From Pseudomonas sp. Z8(2022) (GTDB lineage: Bacteria; Pseudomonadota; Gammaproteobacteria; Pseudomonadales; Pseudomonadaceae): DNA of 64,000 nt. Where the stretch lies: the NCBI RefSeq assembly GCF_025837155.1, contig NZ_CP107549.1, positions 1 to 64,000 on the forward strand, read 5' to 3'. The notes beneath the pieces were generated by a model. The model had not been told where the DNA came from, did no database searches, and saw only the letters and a list, made by a program, of their open reading frames with translations. A program made the position numbers and the translations under genes. Position 1 is the stretch's first letter; each line of letters begins with the position of its first letter. Positions 51,076 through 59,316 of this stretch are shown piece by piece.

Positions 51076-52047
51076 ATGTCTTCCATCCCCTTCGATGACC
51101 TGCTTCAGGCCCGCCAGCGTATCGCCGGCGTGGTACGCCAGACGACGCTGGAGCATTCGCCCAGCCTCAGCCGCCTGGCCGGTGTGCCGGTATGGTTGAA
51201 GCTGGAGTCGCAGCAGGCCACCGGCAGCTTCAAGCTGCGTGGTGCGAGCAACGCAGTGGCGCAGCTGGATGATGCGCAGAAGCGCCTCGGCGTGGTCACT
51301 GCGTCCACCGGCAACCACGGCCGCGCGCTGGCCTTCGCCGCCGCGCAGCAGGGCGTGAAGGCCAGCGTCTGCCTCTCCGAGCTGGTGCCGCAGAACAAGG
51401 TGCGCGCCATTCGTGAACTGGGCGCCGAGGTGGTGATCAGCGGTCGCAGCCAGGACGACGCCCAGCTCGAAGCCCTGCGCATCGCCCGCGATCAGGGCGC
51501 CGCGTTCATCCCGCCCTTCGACCACCCGCACGTGATCGCCGGCCAGGGCAGCCTGGGCCTGGAGATTCTCGAGCAGTGTCCGGACGTCTGCGAAGTGCTG
51601 GTGCCGTTGTCCGGCGGTGGCCTGTTCGCCGGCGTGGCGCTGGCGATCAAGGCGGCCAGCCCGGCGATTCGCACCCACGGCATCAGCATGCAGCTGGGCG
51701 CGGCGATGCACGCCAGCCTGCAGGCCGGCGAGCCGGTGGAGGTGCAAGAGCTGCCGACCCTGGCCGACTCGCTCGGCGGCGGCATCGGCCTGGACAACCG
51801 TTACACCTTCGCCATCACCCGTGAGCTGTGCGACCAGGTTCATCTGCTCGACGAAGCCTCCATCGCCCGCGGCATTCGCCATGCCTACCGCGAGGAGCGG
51901 CTGGTAGTCGAAGGCGCCGCAGCGGTGGGCATCGCCGCCCTGCTCGACGGCCTGATCGAGCCGCGCGGCCCGGTGGTGGTGGTGATCAGCGGCCGCAATA
52001 TCGACATCGACCAGCACCTTCGGGTGATCAACGGCGCCGACGCCTGA
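51076..52047 (+). CDS. eutB: Hydroxyectoine utilisation dehydratase EutB
   Basis: This 323-aa fold-type II PLP enzyme belongs to the serine/threonine dehydratase family. The PLP lysine is K53 in TGSFKLRGA and the phosphate-binding loop is SGGGLFAG near residue 178. In ectoine-degrading bacteria EutB acts with EutC to convert 5-hydroxyectoine toward ectoine by dehydration and re-reduction; the exact chemistry is inferred in the literature. It is separated from eutC by 9 bp. A threo-3-hydroxyaspartate dehydratase is the main alternative, but the context strongly favours EutB. Confidence 0.88.
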   Translation: MSSIPFDDLLQARQRIAGVVRQTTLEHSPSLSRLAGVPVWLKLESQQATGSFKLRGASNAVAQLDDAQKRLGVVTASTGNHGRALAFAAAQQGVKASVCLSELVPQNKVRAIRELGAEVVISGRSQDDAQLEALRIARDQGAAFIPPFDHPHVIAGQGSLGLEILEQCPDVCEVLVPLSGGGLFAGVALAIKAASPAIRTHGISMQLGAAMHASLQAGEPVEVQELPTLADSLGGGIGLDNRYTFAITRELCDQVHLLDEASIARGIRHAYREERLVVEGAAAVGIAALLDGLIEPRGPVVVVISGRNIDIDQHLRVINGADA

Positions 52048-52056
52048 GGATTTCCC

Positions 52057-53034
52057 ATGGCCAAGACCCTGATTCTCAACCAGGCCGACCTGCGCGACTG
52101 CGTCGGTCTCGACGCCGACAGCCTGGCGGTGGTGGAAAATGCCTTCCGCTTGCTCGCCACGGCCGACGTGGCAATGCCGCCGATCCTGCGTCTGGACGTG
52201 CCCGAGCACAACGGCGAGGTGGACGTGAAGACCGCCTACCTGCCTGGCGTCGACCACTTCGCGATCAAGGTCAGCCCCGGCTTCTTCGACAATCCGAAGC
52301 TCGGCCTGCCCAGCCTCAACGGCCTGATGATGCTGTTCTCGGCGCGCACCGGCCTGGCCGATGCGCTGCTGCTGGACAACGGCTACCTCACCGCCGTGCG
52401 CACCGCCGCTGCCGGCGCCATTGCCGCCAAATGGCTGGCCCGGGAAGACGCCGGGGTGGTTGCCATCCTCGGCGCCGGCGAGCAGGCGCGCCTGCAGTTG
52501 CAGGCGCTGCGCCTGGTGCGTGAGGTGCGCGAGGTGCGTATCTGGGCGCGTGATCCCGCCAAGGCCCAGGCCATGGCCGCCGAGCTGGACGATGCCCGCG
52601 CGGTGGACAGCATCGACGCGGCGCTGGACGGCGCCGATATCGCCATCACCACCACACCGAGCCGCGAGCCGCTGATCCAGCCGCAGCATCTGCGCCCCGG
52701 GCTGCACATCACCGCCATGGGCTCGGATGCCGAGCACAAGAACGAGATCGCTCCGGCCGTACTGGCGCGGGTCGATGCCTACGTGGCCGACCGACTGAGT
52801 CAGACCCGTGTGCTCGGTGAGCTCAATCACGCCATCGCCGCTGGCCTGGTTGCTGCGGATGCTGATTTCGCCGAACTCGGTCAGGTGATCGCTGGCCAGC
52901 GTCCGGGGCGTACCGGATCCGAGCAGATCACCCTGTGCGACCTCACCGGCACCGGCGCCCAGGACACCGCCATCGCCAGTCTTGCCTACCAGCGCGCTGT
53001 CGCGGCCGGCAAAGGCCTCAGTTTCGACTCCTGA
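52057..53034 (+). CDS. eutC: Ectoine utilisation protein EutC (ornithine cyclodeaminase family)
   Basis: This 325-aa protein belongs to the ornithine cyclodeaminase/mu-crystallin family, with the NAD(P)-binding motif VAILGAGEQARLQLQAL near residue 137. GAGGA precedes the ATG. It is thought to reduce the EutB product so that hydroxyectoine enters the ectoine pathway. The pairing eutB-eutC followed by doeA and doeB is the diagnostic order. EutA, present in many such clusters, is not found in the window. Confidence 0.88.
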   Translation: MAKTLILNQADLRDCVGLDADSLAVVENAFRLLATADVAMPPILRLDVPEHNGEVDVKTAYLPGVDHFAIKVSPGFFDNPKLGLPSLNGLMMLFSARTGLADALLLDNGYLTAVRTAAAGAIAAKWLAREDAGVVAILGAGEQARLQLQALRLVREVREVRIWARDPAKAQAMAAELDDARAVDSIDAALDGADIAITTTPSREPLIQPQHLRPGLHITAMGSDAEHKNEIAPAVLARVDAYVADRLSQTRVLGELNHAIAAGLVAADADFAELGQVIAGQRPGRTGSEQITLCDLTGTGAQDTAIASLAYQRAVAAGKGLSFDS

Positions 53035-53092
53035 AACCCTGCGGGCGCGGCACGCCGCGCCTGAATAACCGTTCCATCACGAGGGCAACGCA

Positions 53093-54283
53093 ATGTCCGA
53101 AATCGTCGTCAACCTCCCCTTCAGTCGGGAGGAATATGCCCAGCGCCTGGCCAAGACACGCAGCGCCATGCAGGCCAGGGGCATCGAGCTGCTGATCGTC
53201 ACCGACCCGTCCAACATGGCCTGGCTCACCGGCTATGACGGCTGGTCGTTCTACGTGCACCAGTGCGTGCTGCTGGCGCTCGATGGCGAGCCGGTCTGGT
53301 ATGGTCGCGGCCAGGACGCCAACGGCGCCAAGCGCACGGTGTTCATGCAGCAGAGCAACATCGTCGGCTACCCCGACCATTACGTGCAGTCCACCGAGCG
53401 CCACCCGATGGACTACCTGTCCACGGAGGTCATCACCGCGCGTGGCTGGGACGGGCTGACCATTGGCGTCGAGCTGGACAACTACTACTTCAGCGCCGCC
53501 GCCTATGGCTCGCTCCAGCGCAACCTGCCCAATGCCCGTTTCGTCGACTCCACCGCGCTGGTCAACTGGCAGCGGGCGATCAAGTCGCCCACCGAAATCG
53601 GCTACATGCGCATCGCGGCGAAGATCGTCGAGAAGATGCACGCGGCGATCTTCGACAAGATCGAGCCGGGCCTGCGCAAGAACGAGCTGGTGGCCGAGAT
53701 CTACCGCACCGGCATCCTCGGCGCCGACGGTCATGGCGGCGACTACCCGGCCATCGTCCCGCTACTGCCCACTGGCGCCGACGCCAGCGCGCCGCACCTG
53801 ACCTGGGATGACTCGCCGATGCTCAGCGGCGCCGGCACCTTCTTCGAGATCGCCGGCTGCTACAAGCGCTATCACTGCCCGCTGTCGCGCACCATCTACC
53901 TGGGCAAGCCGCCACAGCATTTCCTCGACGGCGAGAAGGCCGTGGTCGAAGGCATCGCCGCCGGCCTGGAGGCGGCCAGGCCGGGCAACACCACCGGCGA
54001 TATCGCCCGCGCCTTCTTCAAGGTGCTGGAGAAGTTCGGCATCCACAAGGACAGCCGCTGCGGCTACCCCATCGGTATCAGCTACCCGCCAGACTGGGGC
54101 GAGCGCACCATGAGCCTGCGCCCGAGCGATGACAGCGTGCTACAGCCCGGCATGACCTTCCACTTCATGCCCGGCCTGTGGCTGGACGACTGGGGCCTGG
54201 AAATCACCGAGTCGATCCTGATCACCGACAGCGGCGTGGAAACCTTCTGCGACGTGCCGCGCAAGCTGTTCGTGAAGGACTGA
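53093..54283 (+). CDS. doeA: Ectoine hydrolase DoeA (EutD)
   Basis: This 396-aa M24/creatinase-fold enzyme opens the ectoine ring to N-alpha- or N-gamma-acetyl-L-2,4-diaminobutyrate. Residues of the fold are seen in GADGHGGDYPAIVPLLPTG, ITESILITDSGVE and the C-terminal pita-bread region. It lacks a full set of metal ligands typical of aminopeptidases, as known for DoeA. It is followed by doeB after 4 bp. GAGGG precedes the start. Confidence 0.93.
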   Translation: MSEIVVNLPFSREEYAQRLAKTRSAMQARGIELLIVTDPSNMAWLTGYDGWSFYVHQCVLLALDGEPVWYGRGQDANGAKRTVFMQQSNIVGYPDHYVQSTERHPMDYLSTEVITARGWDGLTIGVELDNYYFSAAAYGSLQRNLPNARFVDSTALVNWQRAIKSPTEIGYMRIAAKIVEKMHAAIFDKIEPGLRKNELVAEIYRTGILGADGHGGDYPAIVPLLPTGADASAPHLTWDDSPMLSGAGTFFEIAGCYKRYHCPLSRTIYLGKPPQHFLDGEKAVVEGIAAGLEAARPGNTTGDIARAFFKVLEKFGIHKDSRCGYPIGISYPPDWGERTMSLRPSDDSVLQPGMTFHFMPGLWLDDWGLEITESILITDSGVETFCDVPRKLFVKD

Positions 54284-54287
54284 CGCC

Positions 54288-55292
54288 ATGACCGACGTTC
54301 TGCGCGACAACCCCATCAGCCCCACGGTCGATTTCGACCGTGACGGCGTACAGCACGGCTTTCTCAAGCTGCCCTATTCCCGCGACGATTCGGCCTGGGG
54401 CGCGGTGATGATTCCGGTTACCGTGGTGAAGAACGGCAGCGGCCCCACCGCCCTGCTTACCGGCGGCAACCATGGTGACGAGTACGAAGGCCCGCTGGCG
54501 TTGAGCAAGCTGGCCCAGCGCCTGCGCGCCGAGGACATCAGCGGCCGGGTGATCATCGTGCCGTTCATGAACACCCCGGCTGTGCAGGCCGGCACCCGCA
54601 CCTCGCCCATCGACAAGGGCAACCTCAACCGCAGCTTCCCCGGCAAGCCGGATGGCACGGTGACGCAGAAGATCGCCGACTACTTTCAGCGCACCCTGCT
54701 GCCGCTGGCCGATGTGGTGCTGGATATCCACTCCGGCGGCAAGACCCTGGATTTTCTGCCCTTCGCCGCCTGCCACGTGCTGCCGGACAAGGATCAGGAC
54801 GCCGCCTGCGCCGCCGGCATGCGCGCCTTCGCCGCGCCCTACTGCATGCGCATGCTGGAGCTGGATGCGGTGGGCATGTACGACACCGCCGCCGAGGAGC
54901 AGGGCAAGGTGTTCGTCACCACCGAGCTGGGTGGCGGCGGCAGCAGCACGGCGAAAAGCCTGGCCATCGCCGAGCGTGGCGTGCGCAACCTGCTGATCCA
55001 CTTCGGCCTGCTGCAGGGCGAAATCGAGGCCGGCGAGTCGGTGATGCTGGACATGCCCGATGGCGACTGCTTCGTCGCCAGCGAAGACGATGGCCTGCTG
55101 GAGATGTGCCGCGACCTCGGCGAGACGGTGGAAAAGGGCGAGGTGATCGCCCGGGTACACAGCGTGCGCCGCACCGGCGAGCCGGCCCGGGAATACCGCG
55201 CCAGACGCAGCGGCCTGCTCGCTGCCCGGCATTTCCCCGGGCTGGTGAAAAGTGGCGATACCCTCGCGGTGGTCGCCGACGTGGTGGGCTGA
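54288..55292 (+). CDS. doeB: N-alpha-acetyl-diaminobutyrate deacetylase DoeB (EutE)
   Basis: This 334-aa zinc enzyme of the succinylglutamate desuccinylase/aspartoacylase family has zinc ligands in GGNHGDEYEGP (H and E) and DIHSGGKTLDF (H). It removes the acetyl group from N-alpha-acetyl-L-2,4-diaminobutyrate to give diaminobutyrate. It is tightly linked to doeA (4 bp) and followed by doeX after 11 bp. Confidence 0.93.
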   Translation: MTDVLRDNPISPTVDFDRDGVQHGFLKLPYSRDDSAWGAVMIPVTVVKNGSGPTALLTGGNHGDEYEGPLALSKLAQRLRAEDISGRVIIVPFMNTPAVQAGTRTSPIDKGNLNRSFPGKPDGTVTQKIADYFQRTLLPLADVVLDIHSGGKTLDFLPFAACHVLPDKDQDAACAAGMRAFAAPYCMRMLELDAVGMYDTAAEEQGKVFVTTELGGGGSSTAKSLAIAERGVRNLLIHFGLLQGEIEAGESVMLDMPDGDCFVASEDDGLLEMCRDLGETVEKGEVIARVHSVRRTGEPAREYRARRSGLLAARHFPGLVKSGDTLAVVADVVG

Positions 55293-55303
55293 GAGGAGCG
55301 CGC

Positions 55304-55780
55304 ATGCACAAGCTCGACCGCTATGACCTGAAGATCCTGCGCATCCTTTCCGAGGATGGGCGGATCACCAAGTCGGCCCTGGCCGAGGCGATCAACCTCT
55401 CGGTGACGCCGGCCTGGGAGCGGGTGCGCAAGCTGGAAGGCGCCGGGCTGATCAAGGGCTATCGTGCGCAGATCGACTGGGCGGCGCTGTTCAGGAGCCA
55501 GCAGGTGCTGGTGGAAATCACCCTGGCGCGGCACACCGCCCAGGACATGCGCCGCTTCGAGCAGCGCCTGGCCGAGGCGCCGGAGGTGGGCTTCTGCTAC
55601 GCCACCGGCGGCGGCGTCGACTACATCGCCATGATCCGCGCCCGCGACATCGACCACTACCAGCGTTTCGTCGACCAGCTGCTGCTGGAAGACCTGGGCA
55701 TCGAGCGCTACTTCACCTACATCGTCACCAAGACCATCAAGGCGGACGCCTCGGGCGCGCCCACTGAGTTGGACGACTAG
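55304..55780 (+). CDS. doeX: Lrp/AsnC-type regulator DoeX
   Basis: The ATG at 55304 with GAGAGGAG upstream gives 158 aa; the longer open frame overlaps doeB and is not used. An N-terminal HTH (LKILRILSEDGRITKSALAE) is followed by the RAM ligand domain (LVEITLARHTAQDM; FCYATGGGVDYIAMI). In ectoine clusters DoeX joins EnuR in regulation. Its stop overlaps the stop of the convergent binding-protein gene by 4 bases. Confidence 0.9.
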   Translation: MHKLDRYDLKILRILSEDGRITKSALAEAINLSVTPAWERVRKLEGAGLIKGYRAQIDWAALFRSQQVLVEITLARHTAQDMRRFEQRLAEAPEVGFCYATGGGVDYIAMIRARDIDHYQRFVDQLLLEDLGIERYFTYIVTKTIKADASGAPTELDD

Positions 55781-56703
55781 AGCTTCGCTTTAACCGCCGC
55801 CAGCCCTTCACCGCCATCACGGGTTTTCACGCCCTCCAGCCAGCCGTCGAGCACCGCGGGATTGGCCTTTACCCAGCTCCTGATCGCCGTGGCATTGGCG
55901 ACGCGGCGGTTGAGCACTTCGTCCATGATGGTGTTCTCCATCTCCTGGGTGAACTTCAGGTTGCTCAGCAGCTTGCCCACGTTCGGGCATTCGGCCACAT
56001 AACCCTTGCGCGCCAGGGTGTTGACCGAGCCGGTGCTGCCAAAGAATTTCTCGCCGCCCTTGAGGTACTGCATATCGAACTGCACGTTCATCGGGTGCGG
56101 CGTCCAGCCGAGGAACACCACGAACTCGTCGCGCTTCACCGCCCGACCGACCTGCACCAGCATCGCCTGCTCGCTGGATTCCACCAGTTGCCAGTCGCCC
56201 AGGCCGAACTCGTTACCTTCGATCATCTGGCGGATGTAGTCGTTGGCCGGCGAGCCGGAGCCGATGCCGTAGATCTTCCTGCCGAACTGGTCGGCGAATC
56301 TGGCCAGATCGCTGAAGTCCTTCACGCCGGCTTCGTGGACGTAGGTCGGCACGGCCAGGGTGTATTCGGTGCCGCCGAGGTTTTCCACCACCTTGTCGAC
56401 CTGGCCGCTTTCCACGTAGCGCTCATAGTCGTGCTGGCCGGCCGGCATCCAGTTGCCGAGGAACACGTCCACCTGGCCCTTCTGCAGCCCGGCGAAGATG
56501 ATCGGCACTGCCAGCGTGCGGGGCTGCGGTTTGTAGCCGAGGCTGTCGAGCAGCAGGCTGGCGATACCGTTGGTCACGGCGATATCGCTCCAGCCCGGGT
56601 CGGCGAGGGTCACGGTGGAGCAGTTGGCACTTTCGGTTTGCGCCTGGGCGCCGCAGGTGAAGGCCAGCAGCGAGGCGCCAATCAGGATGGCTTTGAGCGT
56701 CAT
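55777..56703 (-). CDS. Orphan choline/glycine-betaine-type binding protein
   Basis: This 308-aa OpuAC/ChoX-type solute-binding protein has a signal peptide (cleavage likely after AQA, residue 21). The two Cys regions (ANCSTV and AECPNV) could form a disulfide. Segments such as VFLGNWMPAGQHDY, YGIGSGSPANDYIRQMI and VVFLGWTPHPMN are typical of choline, betaine or carnitine binders. No permease or ATPase is nearby, and pseudomonads are known to use stand-alone binding proteins with a shared core transporter, so that is likely here. Confidence 0.87.
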   Translation of the reverse strand: MTLKAILIGASLLAFTCGAQAQTESANCSTVTLADPGWSDIAVTNGIASLLLDSLGYKPQPRTLAVPIIFAGLQKGQVDVFLGNWMPAGQHDYERYVESGQVDKVVENLGGTEYTLAVPTYVHEAGVKDFSDLARFADQFGRKIYGIGSGSPANDYIRQMIEGNEFGLGDWQLVESSEQAMLVQVGRAVKRDEFVVFLGWTPHPMNVQFDMQYLKGGEKFFGSTGSVNTLARKGYVAECPNVGKLLSNLKFTQEMENTIMDEVLNRRVANATAIRSWVKANPAVLDGWLEGVKTRDGGEGLAAVKAKL

Positions 56704-56942
56704 GAGTGAATCCTTTCAGGTGAGTCGCGCCCTGACCTTAACGGGCGAGAGCGCACGGCTCAACCACCGGCTCGCGATTGGACGCGATCGAGCGGAAACA
56801 AGAAGGATCAGCGGCCAACCGTTCGTCGAGTCTTCTGCCACGAAAGTGAACCAGGGGCTTGCCCGGGCTGTCCCTCACCGGGACGGGCAGGAGGCTGGTT
56901 TTCGATGCAATGCCTTGATTCGGAAGGTCCTCCGCGCAAGGT

Positions 56943-57470
56943 GTGTCACCAGGGTCACTGAGTTTGAAGAAGTTTTTCACGTCATTTTTTCTGGGGGGCG
57001 CCCTTTTACTGGGGATCTGTGCCCAGGCCTCCGCCACCTTTCGCATTCACACCATCCCGGCTGCCCCGCAGGCGGCCGAGCAGAAACCGGCCCGCGAGGT
57101 GATCGACCGCGCCCTCGGTGCCCTGGGGACACCTTATCGCTGGGGCGGCACCAGCCCTCGCCAGGGCTTCGACTGCAGCGGTCTGGTGCAATACGCATTC
57201 AAGACCCAGGACGACCTCGAACTGCCGCGTACTTCCAGAGACCTGGCGCGGCTGGATGCGCCCACAGTGAGGCGCAGCGATCTGCAGCCGGGCGACCTGC
57301 TGTTTTTCCGCATTCGCAGCGGTTCGGTGGATCACGTGGCCATCTACATCGGCGAGGGACGTTTCGTCCATGCACCGCGGCGCGGCACCAGGGTGCGCAT
57401 CGACCGTCTCAACGATACCTACTGGCAGCGCCATTTCCAGTTGGCCAAGCGCGTCGTGCCGACGGCCTGA
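56943..57470 (+). CDS. NlpC/P60 (C40) peptidoglycan hydrolase
   Basis: The secreted 175-aa cell-wall hydrolase starts with a hydrophobic signal (LKKFFTSFFLGGALLLGICAQASA; possibly a lipoprotein-like LGIC). The catalytic triad is visible: Cys in FDCSGLVQYAF, His in VDHVAIYIG and His in FVHAPR. It cuts gamma-D-Glu-diaminopimelate or related stem-peptide bonds. The start is uncertain: GTG at 56943 or TTG at 56964, neither with a strong ribosome-binding site. It is unrelated to the ectoine genes around it. Confidence 0.87.
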   Translation: MSPGSLSLKKFFTSFFLGGALLLGICAQASATFRIHTIPAAPQAAEQKPAREVIDRALGALGTPYRWGGTSPRQGFDCSGLVQYAFKTQDDLELPRTSRDLARLDAPTVRRSDLQPGDLLFFRIRSGSVDHVAIYIGEGRFVHAPRRGTRVRIDRLNDTYWQRHFQLAKRVVPTA

Positions 57471-58142
57471 TCAGGTCCTGAAGGTTTCCAGGCGCTGTTT
57501 CTGCTGGCCGTCGGCGGCAAAGTTGTCGGCTGCCAGCCAGCGCTCGAAGGCCTCTCGGCGCACGGCCCATTCACCGTCGATGATGGCGAACCAGGCGGTG
57601 TCGCGGTTTCTGCCCTTGCGCACCATGTGCTGGCGAAAGAGCCCTTCGTGGACGAAGCCGAAGCGCTCGGCGGCGCGCCTGGAACGCGCGTTGGCGTTGT
57701 CGCACTTCCACTCCAAGCGGCGATAGCCGAGATCGTCGAAGGCGTGGCGGGCCAGCAGGTAAACCGCCTCGGTCGCGCCAGGTGTGCGCTGCATCGACGC
57801 CCCGAAGACCACGTGGCCGATCTCGATGCTACCGTCCTGCGGGGTGATGCGCAGGTAACTGAACAGCCCCAGGGCGCGCCCCGAGCCCTGCTCCAGCACC
57901 GTGTAGAACAGTGGATCGCGGCTGCCGGCATTTGTGGTGAGCCAGGCATCGAATGCGCCGCGTTCGTTGAACGGGCCATAGGGCAAATAGTCCCACAGCG
58001 CCGGGTCCGGCCCCTGCAGAGCGGCCCACAGGTCATCGCCGTGGCGTGTGGCGTCGAGTGCCTCCAGACGTACGAAACGGCCCGGCAGCGTACGCTGATC
58101 CGGCGTCGGGCGAGGTTGCCAGTGGCTGAGGTCCCGGGTCAT
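57471..58142 (-). CDS. GNAT acetyltransferase (RimJ/RimL-like)
   Basis: The ATG at 58142 gives 223 aa and overlaps the preceding GNAT stop by one base (TGATG). The sequence is RimJ/RimL-like (GRFVRLEALDATRHGDDLW; SIEIGHVVFGASMQRTPGAT; LEWKCDNANARSRRAAERFGF). Such enzymes acetylate N-terminal amines or small amines. The substrate is not known. It directly abuts the NlpC/P60 gene, convergent. Confidence 0.85.
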   Translation of the reverse strand: MTRDLSHWQPRPTPDQRTLPGRFVRLEALDATRHGDDLWAALQGPDPALWDYLPYGPFNERGAFDAWLTTNAGSRDPLFYTVLEQGSGRALGLFSYLRITPQDGSIEIGHVVFGASMQRTPGATEAVYLLARHAFDDLGYRRLEWKCDNANARSRRAAERFGFVHEGLFRQHMVRKGRNRDTAWFAIIDGEWAVRREAFERWLAADNFAADGQQKQRLETFRT

Positions 58143-58582
58143 CAAAACAGCTTCCTGTACTGGATGAAGCCGGAGCGATCGGCAATACGGTCGTAGAGCT
58201 GGCGCCCGCGGTAGTTGGCTTCCTGAGTCAGCCAGTGCACGCGGCTGGCGCCGGCTGCCCGGGCCTGTGCATAGACATGTTCGATCAGCGCAGCACCGAT
58301 GCCGCTGCCGCGAGTGTTCTCGGCCACGTACAGATCCTGCAGGTAGCAGTAGTCGCCCTTGGTCCAGCAACTGCGGTGGTAGATGAAATGCACCAGGCCG
58401 ACGGCCTGGCCATCGAGCCAGGCGAGCGCGGCATGCATGGGTTCGGCCGGGTCGAGAAAGCGCTGCCAGGTCAGTGCGCTGGTCGCAGCGGGGATCTCGG
58501 TCTGGTAGAAGCGCTGGTAGCCGTGCCACAGCGGCAGCCAGGCAGCGTGGTCATCGGTGCCGATAGGGCGGATTTCGAGCAT
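58142..58582 (-). CDS. GNAT acetyltransferase
   Basis: The ATG at 58582 (MLEIRPIGTDDHAAWL), preceded by AGAGGAA, gives 146 aa; a longer open frame upstream is unlikely to be used. The acetyl-CoA-binding loop is seen in LYVAENTRGSGIGAALIEHV. It is coupled to the next GNAT gene and 13 bp from the PaiB-like gene. Together they recall pai-type loci, where an acetyltransferase and an FMN-fold protein occur side by side. Confidence 0.86.
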   Translation of the reverse strand: MLEIRPIGTDDHAAWLPLWHGYQRFYQTEIPAATSALTWQRFLDPAEPMHAALAWLDGQAVGLVHFIYHRSCWTKGDYCYLQDLYVAENTRGSGIGAALIEHVYAQARAAGASRVHWLTQEANYRGRQLYDRIADRSGFIQYRKLF

Positions 58583-58595
58583 GGCGGTGTTCCTC

Positions 58596-59228
58596 TCAGT
58601 CCAGGGTGGACATACGGGCGGCAAGTTCGTGGTTGCGCGGGCTGGGTGAGGCGCTCAGCCCGGCACGCACGCCTGCCTGGTCGGCAGCCGAGCGGTTCTG
58701 GCCGAGCTTCCACTTGCCCTGCAGACGACGGATCGGCAGTGCGAAACCGACGATGGCGCGGAGCATGGTGTCGAGGTATTCGCGTGGTGCATCGCTAACC
58801 GCCCAGGGCTGCGCCTGCTGACGCTCGTGGCGGTCGCTGAGACGGCTGACCAGCTGCAGCAGGCGTTCGGGCTCATCGAACACTTCGGCCTGGCCCCAGG
58901 CGTGCACGGCGATGTAGTTCCAGGTCGGCACCACCTTGCCGTGCTCGGCCTTGGCCGGATACCAGCCCGGGTGGACGTAGGCGTCTGGACCGTTGAACAC
59001 CACCAGCGCTTCGGCGCCGCTGGCGAGGTCGCGCCAGTGCGGGCTGGCGCGGGCGAAATGGCCGTACAGGGTGCCGAACTCGCCTTCGCCCGGCTCCAGC
59101 AGCAGCGGCAGATGGCTGGCCTGCAGGCCCTGTTCGCCAGAGCTGGTCAGCACGGCCAGGCCACTGGCATCGATCTGTGCATGGAGGGTGGCCAGGTCGT
59201 CCTGGCGGAATGCAGAGGGGCAATACAT
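58596..59228 (-). CDS. PaiB-like FMN-binding negative regulator family protein
   Basis: The ATG at 59228 (MYCPSAFRQDDLATLHAQID), with GGAGA upstream, gives 210 aa. The product belongs to the PaiB/FMN-bind_2 family: LPLLLEPGEGEFGTLYGHFA, VVFNGPDAYVHPGWYP, and the C-terminal GFALPIRRLQGKWKLGQNRS. In Bacillus, PaiB is linked to the PaiA polyamine acetyltransferase. Here it precedes two GNAT genes and is divergent from a MocR regulator, which probably controls it. Confidence 0.88.
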   Translation of the reverse strand: MYCPSAFRQDDLATLHAQIDASGLAVLTSSGEQGLQASHLPLLLEPGEGEFGTLYGHFARASPHWRDLASGAEALVVFNGPDAYVHPGWYPAKAEHGKVVPTWNYIAVHAWGQAEVFDEPERLLQLVSRLSDRHERQQAQPWAVSDAPREYLDTMLRAIVGFALPIRRLQGKWKLGQNRSAADQAGVRAGLSASPSPRNHELAARMSTLD

Positions 59229-59316
59229 GGGCGTCTCCTGGTTTCGATGCGCCCATGCTAGGCAGGATATTGGTTCCCTGTAAGATCCATTTACAGGCAG
59301 TTTCATGGAGCCAATC